From JACQAP01 sp035548375 (GTDB lineage Bacteria > Pseudomonadota > Gammaproteobacteria > Burkholderiales > JACQAP01): DNA of 64,000 nucleotides. The stretch spans positions 1-64,000 of the forward strand of contig DASZTG010000094.1 of the NCBI GenBank assembly GCA_035548375.1. Reading direction: 5' to 3'. The notes beneath the pieces were generated by a model. It was not told where the DNA came from. It worked only from the letters and a program-made list of their open reading frames with translations, and made no database searches. Made by a program: the position numbers and the translations under genes. Of the stretch, positions 35,769 through 44,109 are shown in pieces (the first letter of the stretch is position 1; every line of letters begins with the position of its first letter).

Positions 35769-36005
35769 ATGTTTGCATTGGAAGAAGGCTATTCGTTCGG
35801 CGACTACCGGGGATTCGCCATCATCTCGAACATCACGGCGTCGGCGGGAGGCAAGTACCTCGCATCGTTCGTCGTGGAAGACCTGAACCGGGACAAGAAA
35901 ATCAGCGAGCCGCAGCACTGCCTCGGCACCTACCTGTCGGAGAAAGAAGCGCGCTTCGCGGCCTACGCGGAAGCGGAGCGCTACATCGACAGCATCACGC
36001 CCTGA
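35769..36005 (+). CDS. Small conserved-looking hypothetical protein
   Basis: A 78-residue soluble protein. Its pattern (FGDYRGFAIISNITASAGGK, then FVVEDLNRDKKI, ending in a helix EARFAAYAEAERYIDS) looks like a single small alpha-beta domain that begins with two strands, of the kind common in Burkholderiales and Xanthomonadales small hypotheticals. No Cys motif or membrane segment. GTAAAAAAGGGACCGC precedes the ATG. Function unknown. Confidence 0.65.
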   Translation: MFALEEGYSFGDYRGFAIISNITASAGGKYLASFVVEDLNRDKKISEPQHCLGTYLSEKEARFAAYAEAERYIDSITP

Positions 36006-36203
36006 CCGGCAAGGCTTCCCGGCGTTCCCTCGAGGGACGCCAGGCCGTGCGAAAAGGCACGATTCGCGGTCAGCCTCGCGTGCCGCGACCTTTCAATTGC
36101 CTTTCGCTGTCGATCGCTGTCGCCGGCATCCCGCAATCATCATTCCCGCCCGACTTCAAAACGTCGCGGCAAATGGCTGACTCCTTTGCGTTAGCCGCCT
36201 GAC

Positions 36204-36248
36204 CCCGGTTTCGTTCGCGCTCCATCGGGCGCGAACGTGTGAACCGGG
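36204..36248 (+). repeat. Long two-part hairpin in the leader of the DUF1800 gene
   Basis: The arms CCCGGTT and AACCGGG (seven pairs) enclose a second perfect helix, GTTCGCGC with GCGCGAAC (eight pairs), with an internal loop tc/gtgtg and an eight-base apical loop. It ends 16 bases before the ATG of the DUF1800 gene, where no good ribosome binding site is seen. It may act on translation or be a processed 5' structure. Confidence 0.6.
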
Positions 36249-36264
36249 CATCGCCGATTGCGTT

Positions 36265-37992
36265 ATGGCAAAAAAACGCAAGGGAGGATCGGTGCTTGCC
36301 GAGATCGAAAACCCATCCGGCGCCGATGCGACGGCGACCAGCTTGAATGTGTCGCCGATCGACGTCACCCGCGTGCTGGCCGTGGCCGGCACCGCGGCGC
36401 TCGAATCTTGTGGCGGTGGCGGCGGTTCCTCGAGTGCATCGGGTTCCGCGCCCGTCTCCGCAGCGGACGCTTCGCGTTTCCTTGGCCAGGCCTCGATGGG
36501 CGCAAGCCGCGCGCAGATCAGCCGCGTCCAGGCGATCGGTTACGCCGCCTGGCTGGACGAACAGTTCGACATGCCTTCGTCCGGCACGCGCTGGGACTGG
36601 CTGGTCGCCAACGGCTTTTCCGATCCTTCGCACAAGAATGACGAGGCCGGATTCGATTCGGCAGCGTGGATCAAGCTGCTGACTTCGCCGGACACGCTGC
36701 GCCAGCGAGTAACGCTTGCGTTGTCGGAAATTTTCGTCGCCGCCATCGACGGCCTGATCGGCGGCGGCTGGAAGCAGTTCGGCGCCGCCGTTTACCTGGA
36801 CCTGCTCGAAGCCAATGCCTTCGGCAACCATCGCACCCTGCTGCAGCAGATTTCACTCAGCGTGCCCATGGGCGAGTTCCTGACCTTCCGCGGCAGCGCG
36901 AAGGCCAACGCGACGACGGGCGCATTGCCCGACGAGAACTATGCGCGCGAGCTGATGCAGCTGTTCACGATCGGGCTGGTTCAGCTCAATCCCGATGGAT
37001 CGCCGCGCCTGAGCGGCGGCAATCCCATCGACACCTATGGACAGGCCGACATCACCGGCCTCGCGCGCGTGTTCACCGGCTGGGATTTCGATCCCGCGGG
37101 ATTGACCGGCGCGGCCATCACGGCGACGCCGGATTTCATGCGCCGTCCGATGGTGCAAACCGGCACGCGCTACGAGGCCGGCGCGAAATCCTTCCTCGGC
37201 ACCACCATCGCGTCGGACACCCCGGCGGCGCAAAGCCTGTCGCTCGCGCTCGACGCGTTGTTCGCGCACGCCAACACCGGGCCTTTCCTCAGCCGCCAGC
37301 TCATCCAGCGGCTGGTGACCAGCAATCCCAGCCCGGCGTATGTGGCGCGCGTGGCGGCGGTGTTCGGCAACGACGGCAGCGGCGCGCGTGGCAACCTTCG
37401 CGCCGTCGTGCGCGCGCTGCTGCTCGACGACGAAGCCCGCAACCCCGCCAACGCCGCGAGCACGTCGTTCGGCAAGCTGCGCGAACCCATGCTGCGCTTC
37501 GCGGCCTGGGCAAGGGCATATGGCGTGACCTCGCCAAGCGGAGCATGGGCGATCGGCAACACGTCCGACCCGGCCACGAGGCTGGCGCAGAGTCCGCTGC
37601 GCTCGCCCTCCGTGTTCAATTTCTTTCGGCCGGGCTATGTGCCGCCGAACAGCGCGCTGGGCAGCGCCTCGCTGGAGGCGCCGGAATTCCAGATCGCCAA
37701 CGAATCGTCGGTGGTCGGCTACGTGAACTACATGCAGCGCGCCGTGGCCGGCAACGTGGCCGACCTCACGCCCGACTATTCGACCTTGCTCCCGGTCGCG
37801 GACGACGCGAATGCGCTGGTCGCGGAAATCAACCTGGTGCTGGCGGCAAACCAGTTGAGCGCATCGACGACCGCCGCGCTCGCCACCGCGCTGCAGTCCA
37901 TCCCCGGCGGCACCGATCCGAACCGGCTCAAGCGCATTCATGCCGCGCTGGTGCTCGTGCTCGCGGCGCCCGAATTCATCGTCCAGAAATAG
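36265..37992 (+). CDS. DUF1800 domain protein
   Basis: A 575-residue protein. Residues about 65-575 are DUF1800: ASRFLGQASMGASRAQISRV, WLDEQFDMPSSGTRWDWL, the central ENYARELMQLFTIGLVQLNP, FTGWDFDP and the C-terminal KLREPMLRFAAWARAYG and SPSVFNFFRPGY, which all match the family. Residues 1-64 hold a hydrophobic segment followed by SCGGGGGSSS, which looks like a lipoprotein or Tat-like tether but has no canonical lipobox. The downstream gene is DUF1501; these two families are nearly always adjacent, including in Planctomycetes and proteobacteria, and are thought to act together at the cell surface, but their activity is not established. Confidence 0.9.
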   Translation: MAKKRKGGSVLAEIENPSGADATATSLNVSPIDVTRVLAVAGTAALESCGGGGGSSSASGSAPVSAADASRFLGQASMGASRAQISRVQAIGYAAWLDEQFDMPSSGTRWDWLVANGFSDPSHKNDEAGFDSAAWIKLLTSPDTLRQRVTLALSEIFVAAIDGLIGGGWKQFGAAVYLDLLEANAFGNHRTLLQQISLSVPMGEFLTFRGSAKANATTGALPDENYARELMQLFTIGLVQLNPDGSPRLSGGNPIDTYGQADITGLARVFTGWDFDPAGLTGAAITATPDFMRRPMVQTGTRYEAGAKSFLGTTIASDTPAAQSLSLALDALFAHANTGPFLSRQLIQRLVTSNPSPAYVARVAAVFGNDGSGARGNLRAVVRALLLDDEARNPANAASTSFGKLREPMLRFAAWARAYGVTSPSGAWAIGNTSDPATRLAQSPLRSPSVFNFFRPGYVPPNSALGSASLEAPEFQIANESSVVGYVNYMQRAVAGNVADLTPDYSTLLPVADDANALVAEINLVLAANQLSASTTAALATALQSIPGGTDPNRLKRIHAALVLVLAAPEFIVQK

Positions 37993-38002
37993 CGAGGCCC
38001 TG

Positions 38003-39376
38003 ATGACTCTCGATGCTTCCCGAAGGGCCTTCCTGCAGCGCGCGTCCGCGCTGTCCGTGGCTGGAATCGCCACGCCCTGGGCGATCAATCTCGCCGCCAT
38101 GGGCGAGGCCGCCGCCTCAACGGCAACCGACTACAAGGCACTCGTCTGCATATTCCTGTATGGCGGCAACGACTACGGCAACACGCTCATCCCCTACGAC
38201 AACGCGCGCTACACGATCTACCAGGGCATGCGCCCCACACTCGCTTATGCGCAGGCCGATCTGGCGGCGACCGTGTTGGCGCCGAGCGTCGCCCTGCCGG
38301 GCGGCGACCAATATGCGCTCGCTCCCGAGCTCGCGCCGCTACTGCCGCTGTTCTCATCCAACAAGCTCGCGGTAATGCTCAACGTCGGCACGCTGGTGCA
38401 ACCGACGGCCAAGGCCGACTACACGGCGAAATCGGTGCCGCTGCCGCCCAAGCTGTTTTCGCACAACGACCAGCAATCGGTCTGGCAATCTTCGGCACCG
38501 GAAGGCGCGACTTCCGGCTGGGGCGGACGCATGGGCGACCTGTTCGTTTCCGGCAACGGCAACGCGACCTTCACCTGCGTGAACGTATCGAGCAATGCGG
38601 TATTCCTCTCCGGCCGCACGGCGGTGCAATACCAGGTGTCGTCGACCGGCCCCGTCGCGCTCAACGGCGTGAAGTCGCCGCTGTTCGGCTCGACCACATG
38701 TTCGAACGCGCTGCAGGCGCTGGTGACCGCACCGCGCACGCACCTGTTCGAAAGCGAATACACGCGCGTGATGTCGCGCTCGCTGGTCGCCGGCGATGCG
38801 CTCACGGCTGCGTTTGCGGGCGGACCGACGATCAATACCGTATTTCCTGCCGACAATGGCCTCGCCGACCAGCTCGAGTTCGTCGCCCGCATGATCAGCA
38901 CCTCGAATGAAGTCGGCGCCAAGCGCCAGGTATTCTTCGTTTCGCTCGGCGGCTTCGACAACCACGACGGCCTCGCGAGCATCCATCCCGGCCTGCTCAC
39001 CAGCGTGGCGGACGCGATGAGCGCCTTCCATGCCGCCACGGTGGAACTCGGCGTGGCAAACCAGGTGACGACTTTCACGGCGTCGGACTTCGGCCGCACG
39101 CTCACGGGCAGCAACGGTTCGGACCACGGCTGGGGCAGCATGCATTTCATGCTCGGTGGCGCGGTTCACGGCGGCCGTTTTTATGGCGCCGTGCCGGAAG
39201 TCGCGAACGACGGCCCGGACGACGTCGGGCAAGGCCGCCTGCTGCCGAGCACTTCGGTCGACCAGTACGCCGCCACGCTAGGCAAATGGTTCGGCATCAG
39301 CGACTCCAACCTCCTGTCCGTGCTGCCCAACCTCGTGCACTGGAACGCCTCCGACCGGAACCTGGGCTTCGTCTGA
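38003..39376 (+). CDS. DUF1501 domain protein, Tat-exported
   Basis: A 457-residue protein with a twin-arginine-like leader (SRRAFLQRASALSVAGIATP). DUF1501 is a sulfatase/alkaline-phosphatase-like fold family; visible landmarks are IFLYGGNDYGNTLIPYD near the N-terminus, NDQQSVWQSS, VSLGGFDNHDGL and, near the C-terminus, SDFGRTLTGSNGSDHGWGS, which supplies the metal-binding-like Asp and His. It starts 11 bases after the DUF1800 stop, so the two are translated from one message. The reaction is unknown. Confidence 0.9.
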   Translation: MTLDASRRAFLQRASALSVAGIATPWAINLAAMGEAAASTATDYKALVCIFLYGGNDYGNTLIPYDNARYTIYQGMRPTLAYAQADLAATVLAPSVALPGGDQYALAPELAPLLPLFSSNKLAVMLNVGTLVQPTAKADYTAKSVPLPPKLFSHNDQQSVWQSSAPEGATSGWGGRMGDLFVSGNGNATFTCVNVSSNAVFLSGRTAVQYQVSSTGPVALNGVKSPLFGSTTCSNALQALVTAPRTHLFESEYTRVMSRSLVAGDALTAAFAGGPTINTVFPADNGLADQLEFVARMISTSNEVGAKRQVFFVSLGGFDNHDGLASIHPGLLTSVADAMSAFHAATVELGVANQVTTFTASDFGRTLTGSNGSDHGWGSMHFMLGGAVHGGRFYGAVPEVANDGPDDVGQGRLLPSTSVDQYAATLGKWFGISDSNLLSVLPNLVHWNASDRNLGFV

Positions 39377-39399
39377 AACCGGCGGTCACGCTTGCGGCG

Positions 39400-39591
39400 C
39401 TATTTCTGCGTGTGCCTTTTTCCGAGATGTGCCTTGACGGCATCGGTTTTCGGCCCCACGGCCTGCACGGCGTGGCGCAAGTCGTCCTCGCTCGCTCCCA
39501 GCAGCTTGACCCAGTAGGCGAGTTCCCACTCCTCGTGCAGGTTGACCTGGCCCGTATCGGCGGGTTGTTTCGCGGACGGCGCTTCCGGCAT
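39400..39591 (-). CDS. DUF3606 domain protein
   Basis: A 63-residue protein. The core VNLHEEWELAYWVKLLGASE and the following LRHAVQAVGPKTDAVKAHL match DUF3606, a small helical domain of unknown function widespread in proteobacteria, usually 55-65 residues long. I chose ATG 39591 because of CGGGAGCGTGTC just upstream; an in-frame ATG lies at 39615. It is the last gene of a minus-strand patch of five very short genes (39.4-41.0 kb). Confidence 0.82.
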   Translation of the reverse strand: MPEAPSAKQPADTGQVNLHEEWELAYWVKLLGASEDDLRHAVQAVGPKTDAVKAHLGKRHTQK

Positions 39592-39688
39592 GACACGCTC
39601 CCGATTCCTCGACATGCAAATGTGATCGGCAAGCGCCGGAATCGTTCCGCATCGACGACGCCGGGCTCGCCGTGTCGTTTAATCGCCC

Positions 39689-39967
39689 TCAGGTCCGCGC
39701 GCGGGCGCGGTTGAATTCCGGATACACCAAGCGGCGCGCCAGCTGCGGCCAACTCTGCGGATCCTGGAATCGCCCGACCATGCAGGCCGAGACGAATTCA
39801 CCCGCGGTCAGCGTGGCGCCGGAAGAAGCGCGTCCCGTATGCGGGGTGAAGGCCACAAATGAGATCGCATCATCGCGCGAGAAATCCAGGCCGTTGAAGC
39901 GGACCACGACGACGCCCTCGATTTCCAGCAGCGAGGCATGGGCATTGAGCGGGCGGATGGCATTCAT
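39689..39967 (-). CDS. Small hypothetical protein
   Basis: A 92-residue protein with a beta-rich first half (ASLLEIEGVVVVRFNGLDFS) and a helical, basic C-terminus. No signal peptide, no cysteine pair. It starts 14 bases after the end of the zinc-ribbon gene on the same strand, so it is probably co-transcribed. No family recognised. Confidence 0.6.
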   Translation of the reverse strand: MNAIRPLNAHASLLEIEGVVVVRFNGLDFSRDDAISFVAFTPHTGRASSGATLTAGEFVSACMVGRFQDPQSWPQLARRLVYPEFNRARART

Positions 39968-39981
39968 AATCGTTGCGAACT

Positions 39982-40266
39982 TTATTCGTCAAGGGGCGAG
40001 AACCGCGAAACCGGCCAATCGTCGCCGGTGCCGTCGGCCAGCCGGCGCTTCTCGCTTTCTTCATGGCCGCAGGCGGCACATCGCCAGAACAACTCGTCGA
40101 CCGGATCGCGGGCATTGAGCCAGGTTCCGCTGCGCCCCACGACGACGAACGCGCCGCCGCACGTCGGGCAGGTGCCCGGCGCGGGGATCGAATTGCGCCT
40201 CAAATCTTCGCTTCTGACCGGTCCCACGCTTTCCCCGATGATTCTGTCCTGCGAGACCTCACGCAT
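39982..40266 (-). CDS. Small zinc-ribbon protein
   Basis: A 94-residue protein with two cysteine pairs, GTCPTCGGAF and FWRCAACGHEE, about 30 residues apart, which together make a classical four-Cys zinc ribbon. The second pair is in the W-x-C-x-x-C-G-H form. It has no other domain. The ATG at 40266 overlaps the stop codon of the upstream DUF1508-like gene by eight bases, so translation is likely coupled. Function unknown; such ribbons bind nucleic acid or protein. Confidence 0.68.
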   Translation of the reverse strand: MREVSQDRIIGESVGPVRSEDLRRNSIPAPGTCPTCGGAFVVVGRSGTWLNARDPVDELFWRCAACGHEESEKRRLADGTGDDWPVSRFSPLDE

Positions 40267-40486
40267 CGCGAACAGGCGTCGCGGTCGTCGTGCTCGCAAC
40301 TTTTTTCAGGGCGCGAACGCACGCCGCCCGGCTTTCGTAGCTTCGAGACGACCGCGCCACCTTGCACCAACCGCCCGACGCCAAATACCAACGCCACCGC
40401 TTTTGCGCATCCCGGTACAAATGGAAGGAAGCGCCCGCGCCGCGTGGACATTTCCGCCGAGGCGTGATTTTTCGAATCACGCGCAT
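40259..40486 (-). CDS. DUF1508/YegP-like protein, copy B
   Basis: A 75-residue protein. Residues about 20-63 (SFHLYRDAQKRWRWYL, then VARSSRSYESRAACVRALKK) fit half of a DUF1508/YegP domain, which is a short beta-beta-alpha unit with a F-x-x-Y-x-x-x-x-x-x-W-x-W-x-L core. It is a paralogue of the gene at 40779-40985: 21 of 44 aligned positions are identical with no gaps. Family proteins usually carry two tandem units; here each gene holds one. It overlaps the downstream zinc-ribbon gene by eight bases. Confidence 0.6.
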   Translation of the reverse strand: MRVIRKITPRRKCPRGAGASFHLYRDAQKRWRWYLASGGWCKVARSSRSYESRAACVRALKKVASTTTATPVRDA

Positions 40487-40778
40487 AGCCTGCCAAAACA
40501 ATTTCGTCTGAGTGTTCGCCGCCGACGGAACGCGCAGCCAGGCTCGCGTCCGGGGAACGGCTGCCATGGGCTTCGATATCGCCCGAAGGCCCGGCCTGCG
40601 CCAGGCAACTGCTGTCTGGTTGGAGTGATCGGACGCTGTAGTTGTAATCGTCGCGTCGGATCGATCGAGGCGGTGAAGTCCCCCGCACCCGGCAAATAAT
40701 CTAGCAGCCAGAATTCCGCAAATCAACCAAAAAGAGCACGCCCGCCAACGCTGGACGGACGCCTGGAATTGCCTGCGC

Positions 40779-40985
40779 CTAATCCTCGAAAACCGGGGTC
40801 AACTTTCCCGTCCGCATGACGATGCGGACCGCGGCAAGGCAATTTTCGCGGGTGCCATAGCTGGTGCTCGAATGAGCCAGCTTTCGCCCATCCTCGCCCA
40901 GCAGATACCAGCGCCAATGCCCCGTTACATCCCGATATAAGTGAAACCGCAACGCGTCCCCGATCGGCGGCCTGCGCCGCCGCAA
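40779..40985 (-). CDS. DUF1508/YegP-like protein, copy A
   Basis: A 68-residue protein with a single DUF1508-like unit (FHLYRDVTGHWRWYLLGEDG, then LAHSSTSYGTRENCLAAV). The only usable start is TTG at 40985, which has no clear ribosome binding site; the frame extends upstream without an ATG or GTG. So either the start is really TTG or the 5' end is degraded. The paralogue copy B lies about 290 bases downstream on the same strand. Confidence 0.5.
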   Translation of the reverse strand: MRRRRPPIGDALRFHLYRDVTGHWRWYLLGEDGRKLAHSSTSYGTRENCLAAVRIVMRTGKLTPVFED

Positions 40986-41341
40986 GTCGTGCGCAACCCC
41001 GGGAGGATCGCGCGCCCTGTTTGCGAAAAATCCGTGGAGACCGGGAAGACGCCGAGAGATGCCGACGCGTCAGCCAAGGATCTGGCTTGTGGCCTGTTGG
41101 GCTAGGAATCACCCGAAGCTCGCGGCTGATGCCGCGGCAATAGGACTTTCTTGTTTGGAGCGAGCGCTTTATTTTTTAACGACGGCGCGCCCGATCGCAC
41201 GGGCGGAATATACCCCAATTGACAGCCAGATAGTCATATTTGGCTCGCTACCGCACCGCAGATCGCAACCCGAAACGATTCCGGCCGGAACGCGAATCTA
41301 GTACCTGTGGCGAATGGCGGCGCGATGCGCCTGGGGGAAAA
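40986..41341. other. AT-richer intergenic stretch, no gene seen
   Basis: About 356 bases between the DUF1508-like copy A and the ankyrin gene. It is noticeably richer in A and T than its surroundings around 41160-41250 and probably carries the promoter of the small-gene patch, reading to the left. A TATATT element (minus strand, about 41209-41214) is a -10 candidate without a good -35. Confidence 0.4.
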
Positions 41342-42016
41342 CTAGCTCGAAGAGCCGTCCGGCTGCGCCGGCAGGACGCCTTGCGCACGGCTCGCCTCGA
41401 ACAGCATGCCGCCCGCTTCGGTGTTGTGGTTGCCGGCGGCAAGCTGCAGCGGCGTGAATCCCTTTTCTTCCTTGACCGTCAGGCTGGCGCCGTACTTGAG
41501 CAGCACGGGAATGCAGGTAATGACGTTGCCCTCCGCGGCGATGTGCAGCGCCGTGTAGCCGCGATTGGTTTGCGCGTCCACGTCCGCGCCCTTCGCCAGC
41601 AACGCTTCCGCTAAATCGCAGTGATTGCGCGAGACGGCGTAATGCAGCGCCGTCCATTCCTCGTCCGATCGGTCGTTGAGCCCGGCGCCTTTGGCGAGCA
41701 GCGCCTTTGCCAACCCCATCTCGCCGAGGATTGCGGCGAATTGCAGCGGCGTGCCGTTTTTCTTGTTCTTCGCATTGATGTCCGCGCCGCCATCGATGAG
41801 CCGGATCGCCGTGGCGGGATGCCCCTCGCGGATGGCCCAGTGCAGCGGCGTGAATCCCATGTCGTCGTGCGCGTTCACGTGGGCGCCCGATGTGAGCGCC
41901 GCATCGACGATGGGCGACAAGCCGCCCTTCGCGCCCGAGAACAGCACCTGGTCGCAACCGCAAAGCGGGAGCGCGAGCAAGACGGCCAGGAATGTTTTCG
42001 TGTGGGCCTTCGGCAT
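41342..42016 (-). CDS. Ankyrin-repeat lipoprotein
   Basis: A 224-residue protein. The N-terminus (KTFLAVLLALPLCG then C) is a lipoprotein signal with lipobox LCGC. Residues about 35-205 contain five ankyrin repeats, with the consensus pieces GFTPLHWAIREGH, GTPLQFAAILGE, WTALHYAVSRNH, GYTALHIAAEGN and GFTPLQLAAGNH. It is probably a periplasmic protein-protein interaction module; similar proteins occur next to catalase (AnkB in Pseudomonas), but here katE is about 7 kb away. Single gene. Confidence 0.9.
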   Translation of the reverse strand: MPKAHTKTFLAVLLALPLCGCDQVLFSGAKGGLSPIVDAALTSGAHVNAHDDMGFTPLHWAIREGHPATAIRLIDGGADINAKNKKNGTPLQFAAILGEMGLAKALLAKGAGLNDRSDEEWTALHYAVSRNHCDLAEALLAKGADVDAQTNRGYTALHIAAEGNVITCIPVLLKYGASLTVKEEKGFTPLQLAAGNHNTEAGGMLFEASRAQGVLPAQPDGSSS

Positions 42017-42115
42017 TGCGACAGGACGGGTCCATGCGGGGTACGCAATGGATATTACTGTATCGATGCGTCCTGTCGTGCGTCTTGCAAGGCGCCGGCA
42101 AAGGATGCCGGCCGG

Positions 42116-42898
42116 TCAGTCGTGGCCAGCCCTGGCCTGCGGGACGTCGCGAAGCCGTACCTTGTCGCGCCTTGCCACCCACGGCAACAGCATGCCGACC
42201 TGCTGCTTGTAGAGGCGGTAGCGATTGCCGAATTGCGCGACCAGGTCGCGCTCCTCGAAATAGATGCCAACCAGGATGTATCCGGTGGTGCCCAAAGCAA
42301 ACAGCAAATGGCCGGCAGACATGTGGGGCGTCGCCCAGAAGCTCATCAGGAACCCCAGGTAGATCGGATGGCGCACGTAGCGATACAGGAAGGGCGTGCG
42401 GAATTCCGGCTCCGGGATCTTGCGGTCCAGGAGCCGCGCGAACACCTGCCTCAAGCCGAACAACTCGAAATGATTGATCAGGAAAGTGCTCGTGAGCAGC
42501 ACCGCCCAGCCGATCCAGAACAGGTTCTTCAGCGAAATGGAGACCTCGAGGTTTTCCACCGACCAGATCACCGGCTGCGCAATGGGACGCCACTGCCACA
42601 TCAGCAAGGCCAAGGCGAGGGTCGCGGCCAGCACGTAGGTGCTGCGCTCGACCGACTCCGGCACGATGCGCGTCCACCAGCGCTTGAACGCCGGGCGCGC
42701 CATCACGCTGTGCTGGACGGCGAACACGCCGAGCAGGAGCAGGTTCACCACCAGCGCCTCGGCCAGCGGTACCGGCGCGCCGCTGTCGATCGACTTCGGC
42801 ACGAACGAGTTGCTTACGAACCCGATCATGTAAAGAAAGGTGCCGGCGAAAAAGAAATAGGAAGCGAGGCCGTACGCGACGGCAACGATTGCTTTCAT
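42116..42898 (-). CDS. mddA: Methanethiol S-methyltransferase (MddA), NnrU-like membrane protein
   Basis: A 260-residue integral membrane protein with five or six hydrophobic segments. Its N-terminal FLYMIGFVSNSFVPKSIDSG and the QHSVMARPAFKRWWTRIVPE, FLYRYVRHPIYLGF and YFEERDLVAQFG blocks are those of MddA, which uses SAM to methylate methanethiol to dimethyl sulfide. The related NnrU and isoprenylcysteine methyltransferase families share only the RHP/EER part. GGGAGAATCCCGC precedes the ATG. It is divergent from an AraC-family regulator, which may control it; no methionine gamma-lyase is present in the window. Confidence 0.85.
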   Translation of the reverse strand: MKAIVAVAYGLASYFFFAGTFLYMIGFVSNSFVPKSIDSGAPVPLAEALVVNLLLLGVFAVQHSVMARPAFKRWWTRIVPESVERSTYVLAATLALALLMWQWRPIAQPVIWSVENLEVSISLKNLFWIGWAVLLTSTFLINHFELFGLRQVFARLLDRKIPEPEFRTPFLYRYVRHPIYLGFLMSFWATPHMSAGHLLFALGTTGYILVGIYFEERDLVAQFGNRYRLYKQQVGMLLPWVARRDKVRLRDVPQARAGHD

Positions 42899-43088
42899 GC
42901 GGGATTCTCCCTGTCTTCTCCGACGGGCCGCGCCCGCAGCCACTTGCCGGAACGCAGCAATTGTCCGTGCCGGGCTCGATTGACGCTTGACCATGCGTCC
43001 GGCACACTTTGCCGAGTGTCCGCGACCGGCATCCCGACCGGTCCCGCGCGCATCCACCCGACTTCTCCACCCCTGAACGGTCCACGCA

Positions 43089-44093
43089 ATGAGCCGCGAT
43101 ACGCTTTCGGACCTGTTGCGCAGCGTGCGCCTGCGCGGCGCGGTGTTCTTCTACATCAGTTTCCGCGACCAGTGGTCGGCCGAGGGCCTCGCGGCGAAGC
43201 AGATCGTGGGCGGCGTCATGCCCGGCTGCGAACATGTCATGGAATACCACATGCTCGCCAAGGGTACCGCATGGGCGTCGGTATCCGGCCTGCCGCCGAT
43301 CGCATTATCCGAGGGAGACATCGTGATGTTTCCGCAGGGCGATCGCCACGTGATCTCGAGCGAGCCGGGCCTGGAGCCGATTCCCGCGAGTGCCGAGTGG
43401 ATATGCGCGCGACAGAACGATCCCAAGCCCGTGCCCATCGCCTTTCACCAAGGCTTGCGCGAACCTGGCGTCATGATGCCCACGCAGGATGCCGATGCCA
43501 TCCTCGTCTGCGGATTCCTCGGCTGCGACCTGCGTCCGTTCAACCCGCTCGTTGCCGCGCTTCCACGCATCCTGCACCTGCCGGCCTCGCGTGCCGGGGA
43601 TTGGGTCGGCCGGGTCATCGACCAGGCGGTGGTCGAATCCAGCAACAAGCGGCCCGGCGGCGAGGCCGTGCTCGAGAGATTGTCGGAAATGATGTTCGTC
43701 GATGCCGCGCGGCGCTACCTCGACAGCCTGCCGGAAGACGCGACCGGCTGGCTCGCGGGTTTGCGCGACCGCTACGTCGGCAAGGCGCTGGCCCTCATGC
43801 ATGAACGCCCGGAGCAGGCATGGACCGTCGACGAACTCGCACGCGAAGTCGGCCTGTCACGCTCCGCACTCCACGATCGCTTCGTGCAATACGTCGGGCA
43901 GCCGCCGATGCAATACCTCACGAGCTGGCGCATCCAGCTCAGCACCCGCATGCTGCGCGAATCGAATCGCAACGTCGCAACCATCGCGCTGGATGTCGGC
44001 TACGACTCCGAAGCCTCCTTCTCGCGTGCCTTCAAGCGCATGCTCGACCTGCCGCCGGCGGCCTGGCGCAAGGCGCAAGCCGAGGCGAGCTGA
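43089..44093 (+). CDS. AraC-family regulator with cupin_6 domain
   Basis: A 334-residue regulator. Residues about 10-200 are the AraC-type cupin_6 sensor (LRSVRLRGAVFFYISF, GDIVMFPQGDRHVIS, and LVCGFLGCDLRPFNPLVAAL, all standard for this subgroup), and residues about 230-330 hold two helix-turn-helix units (VDELAREVGLSRSALHDRF and VATIALDVGYDSEASFSRAF). It starts 190 bases from the mddA start in the opposite direction. Members of this group often respond to reactive small molecules and regulate a neighbouring oxidoreductase. No strong ribosome binding site is seen before the ATG. Confidence 0.9.
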   Translation: MSRDTLSDLLRSVRLRGAVFFYISFRDQWSAEGLAAKQIVGGVMPGCEHVMEYHMLAKGTAWASVSGLPPIALSEGDIVMFPQGDRHVISSEPGLEPIPASAEWICARQNDPKPVPIAFHQGLREPGVMMPTQDADAILVCGFLGCDLRPFNPLVAALPRILHLPASRAGDWVGRVIDQAVVESSNKRPGGEAVLERLSEMMFVDAARRYLDSLPEDATGWLAGLRDRYVGKALALMHERPEQAWTVDELAREVGLSRSALHDRFVQYVGQPPMQYLTSWRIQLSTRMLRESNRNVATIALDVGYDSEASFSRAFKRMLDLPPAAWRKAQAEAS

Positions 44094-44109
44094 CTTTTTA
44101 CGCCATTGG

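Noticed and set aside
36120..36264. Possible fluoride or c-di-GMP riboswitch before DUF1800
   Set aside because: A GGCTGACTCC stretch recalls the crcB motif and CGCAAAG on the reverse strand recalls GEMM, but the required companion segments are absent. The leader hairpin was kept as a separate observation.
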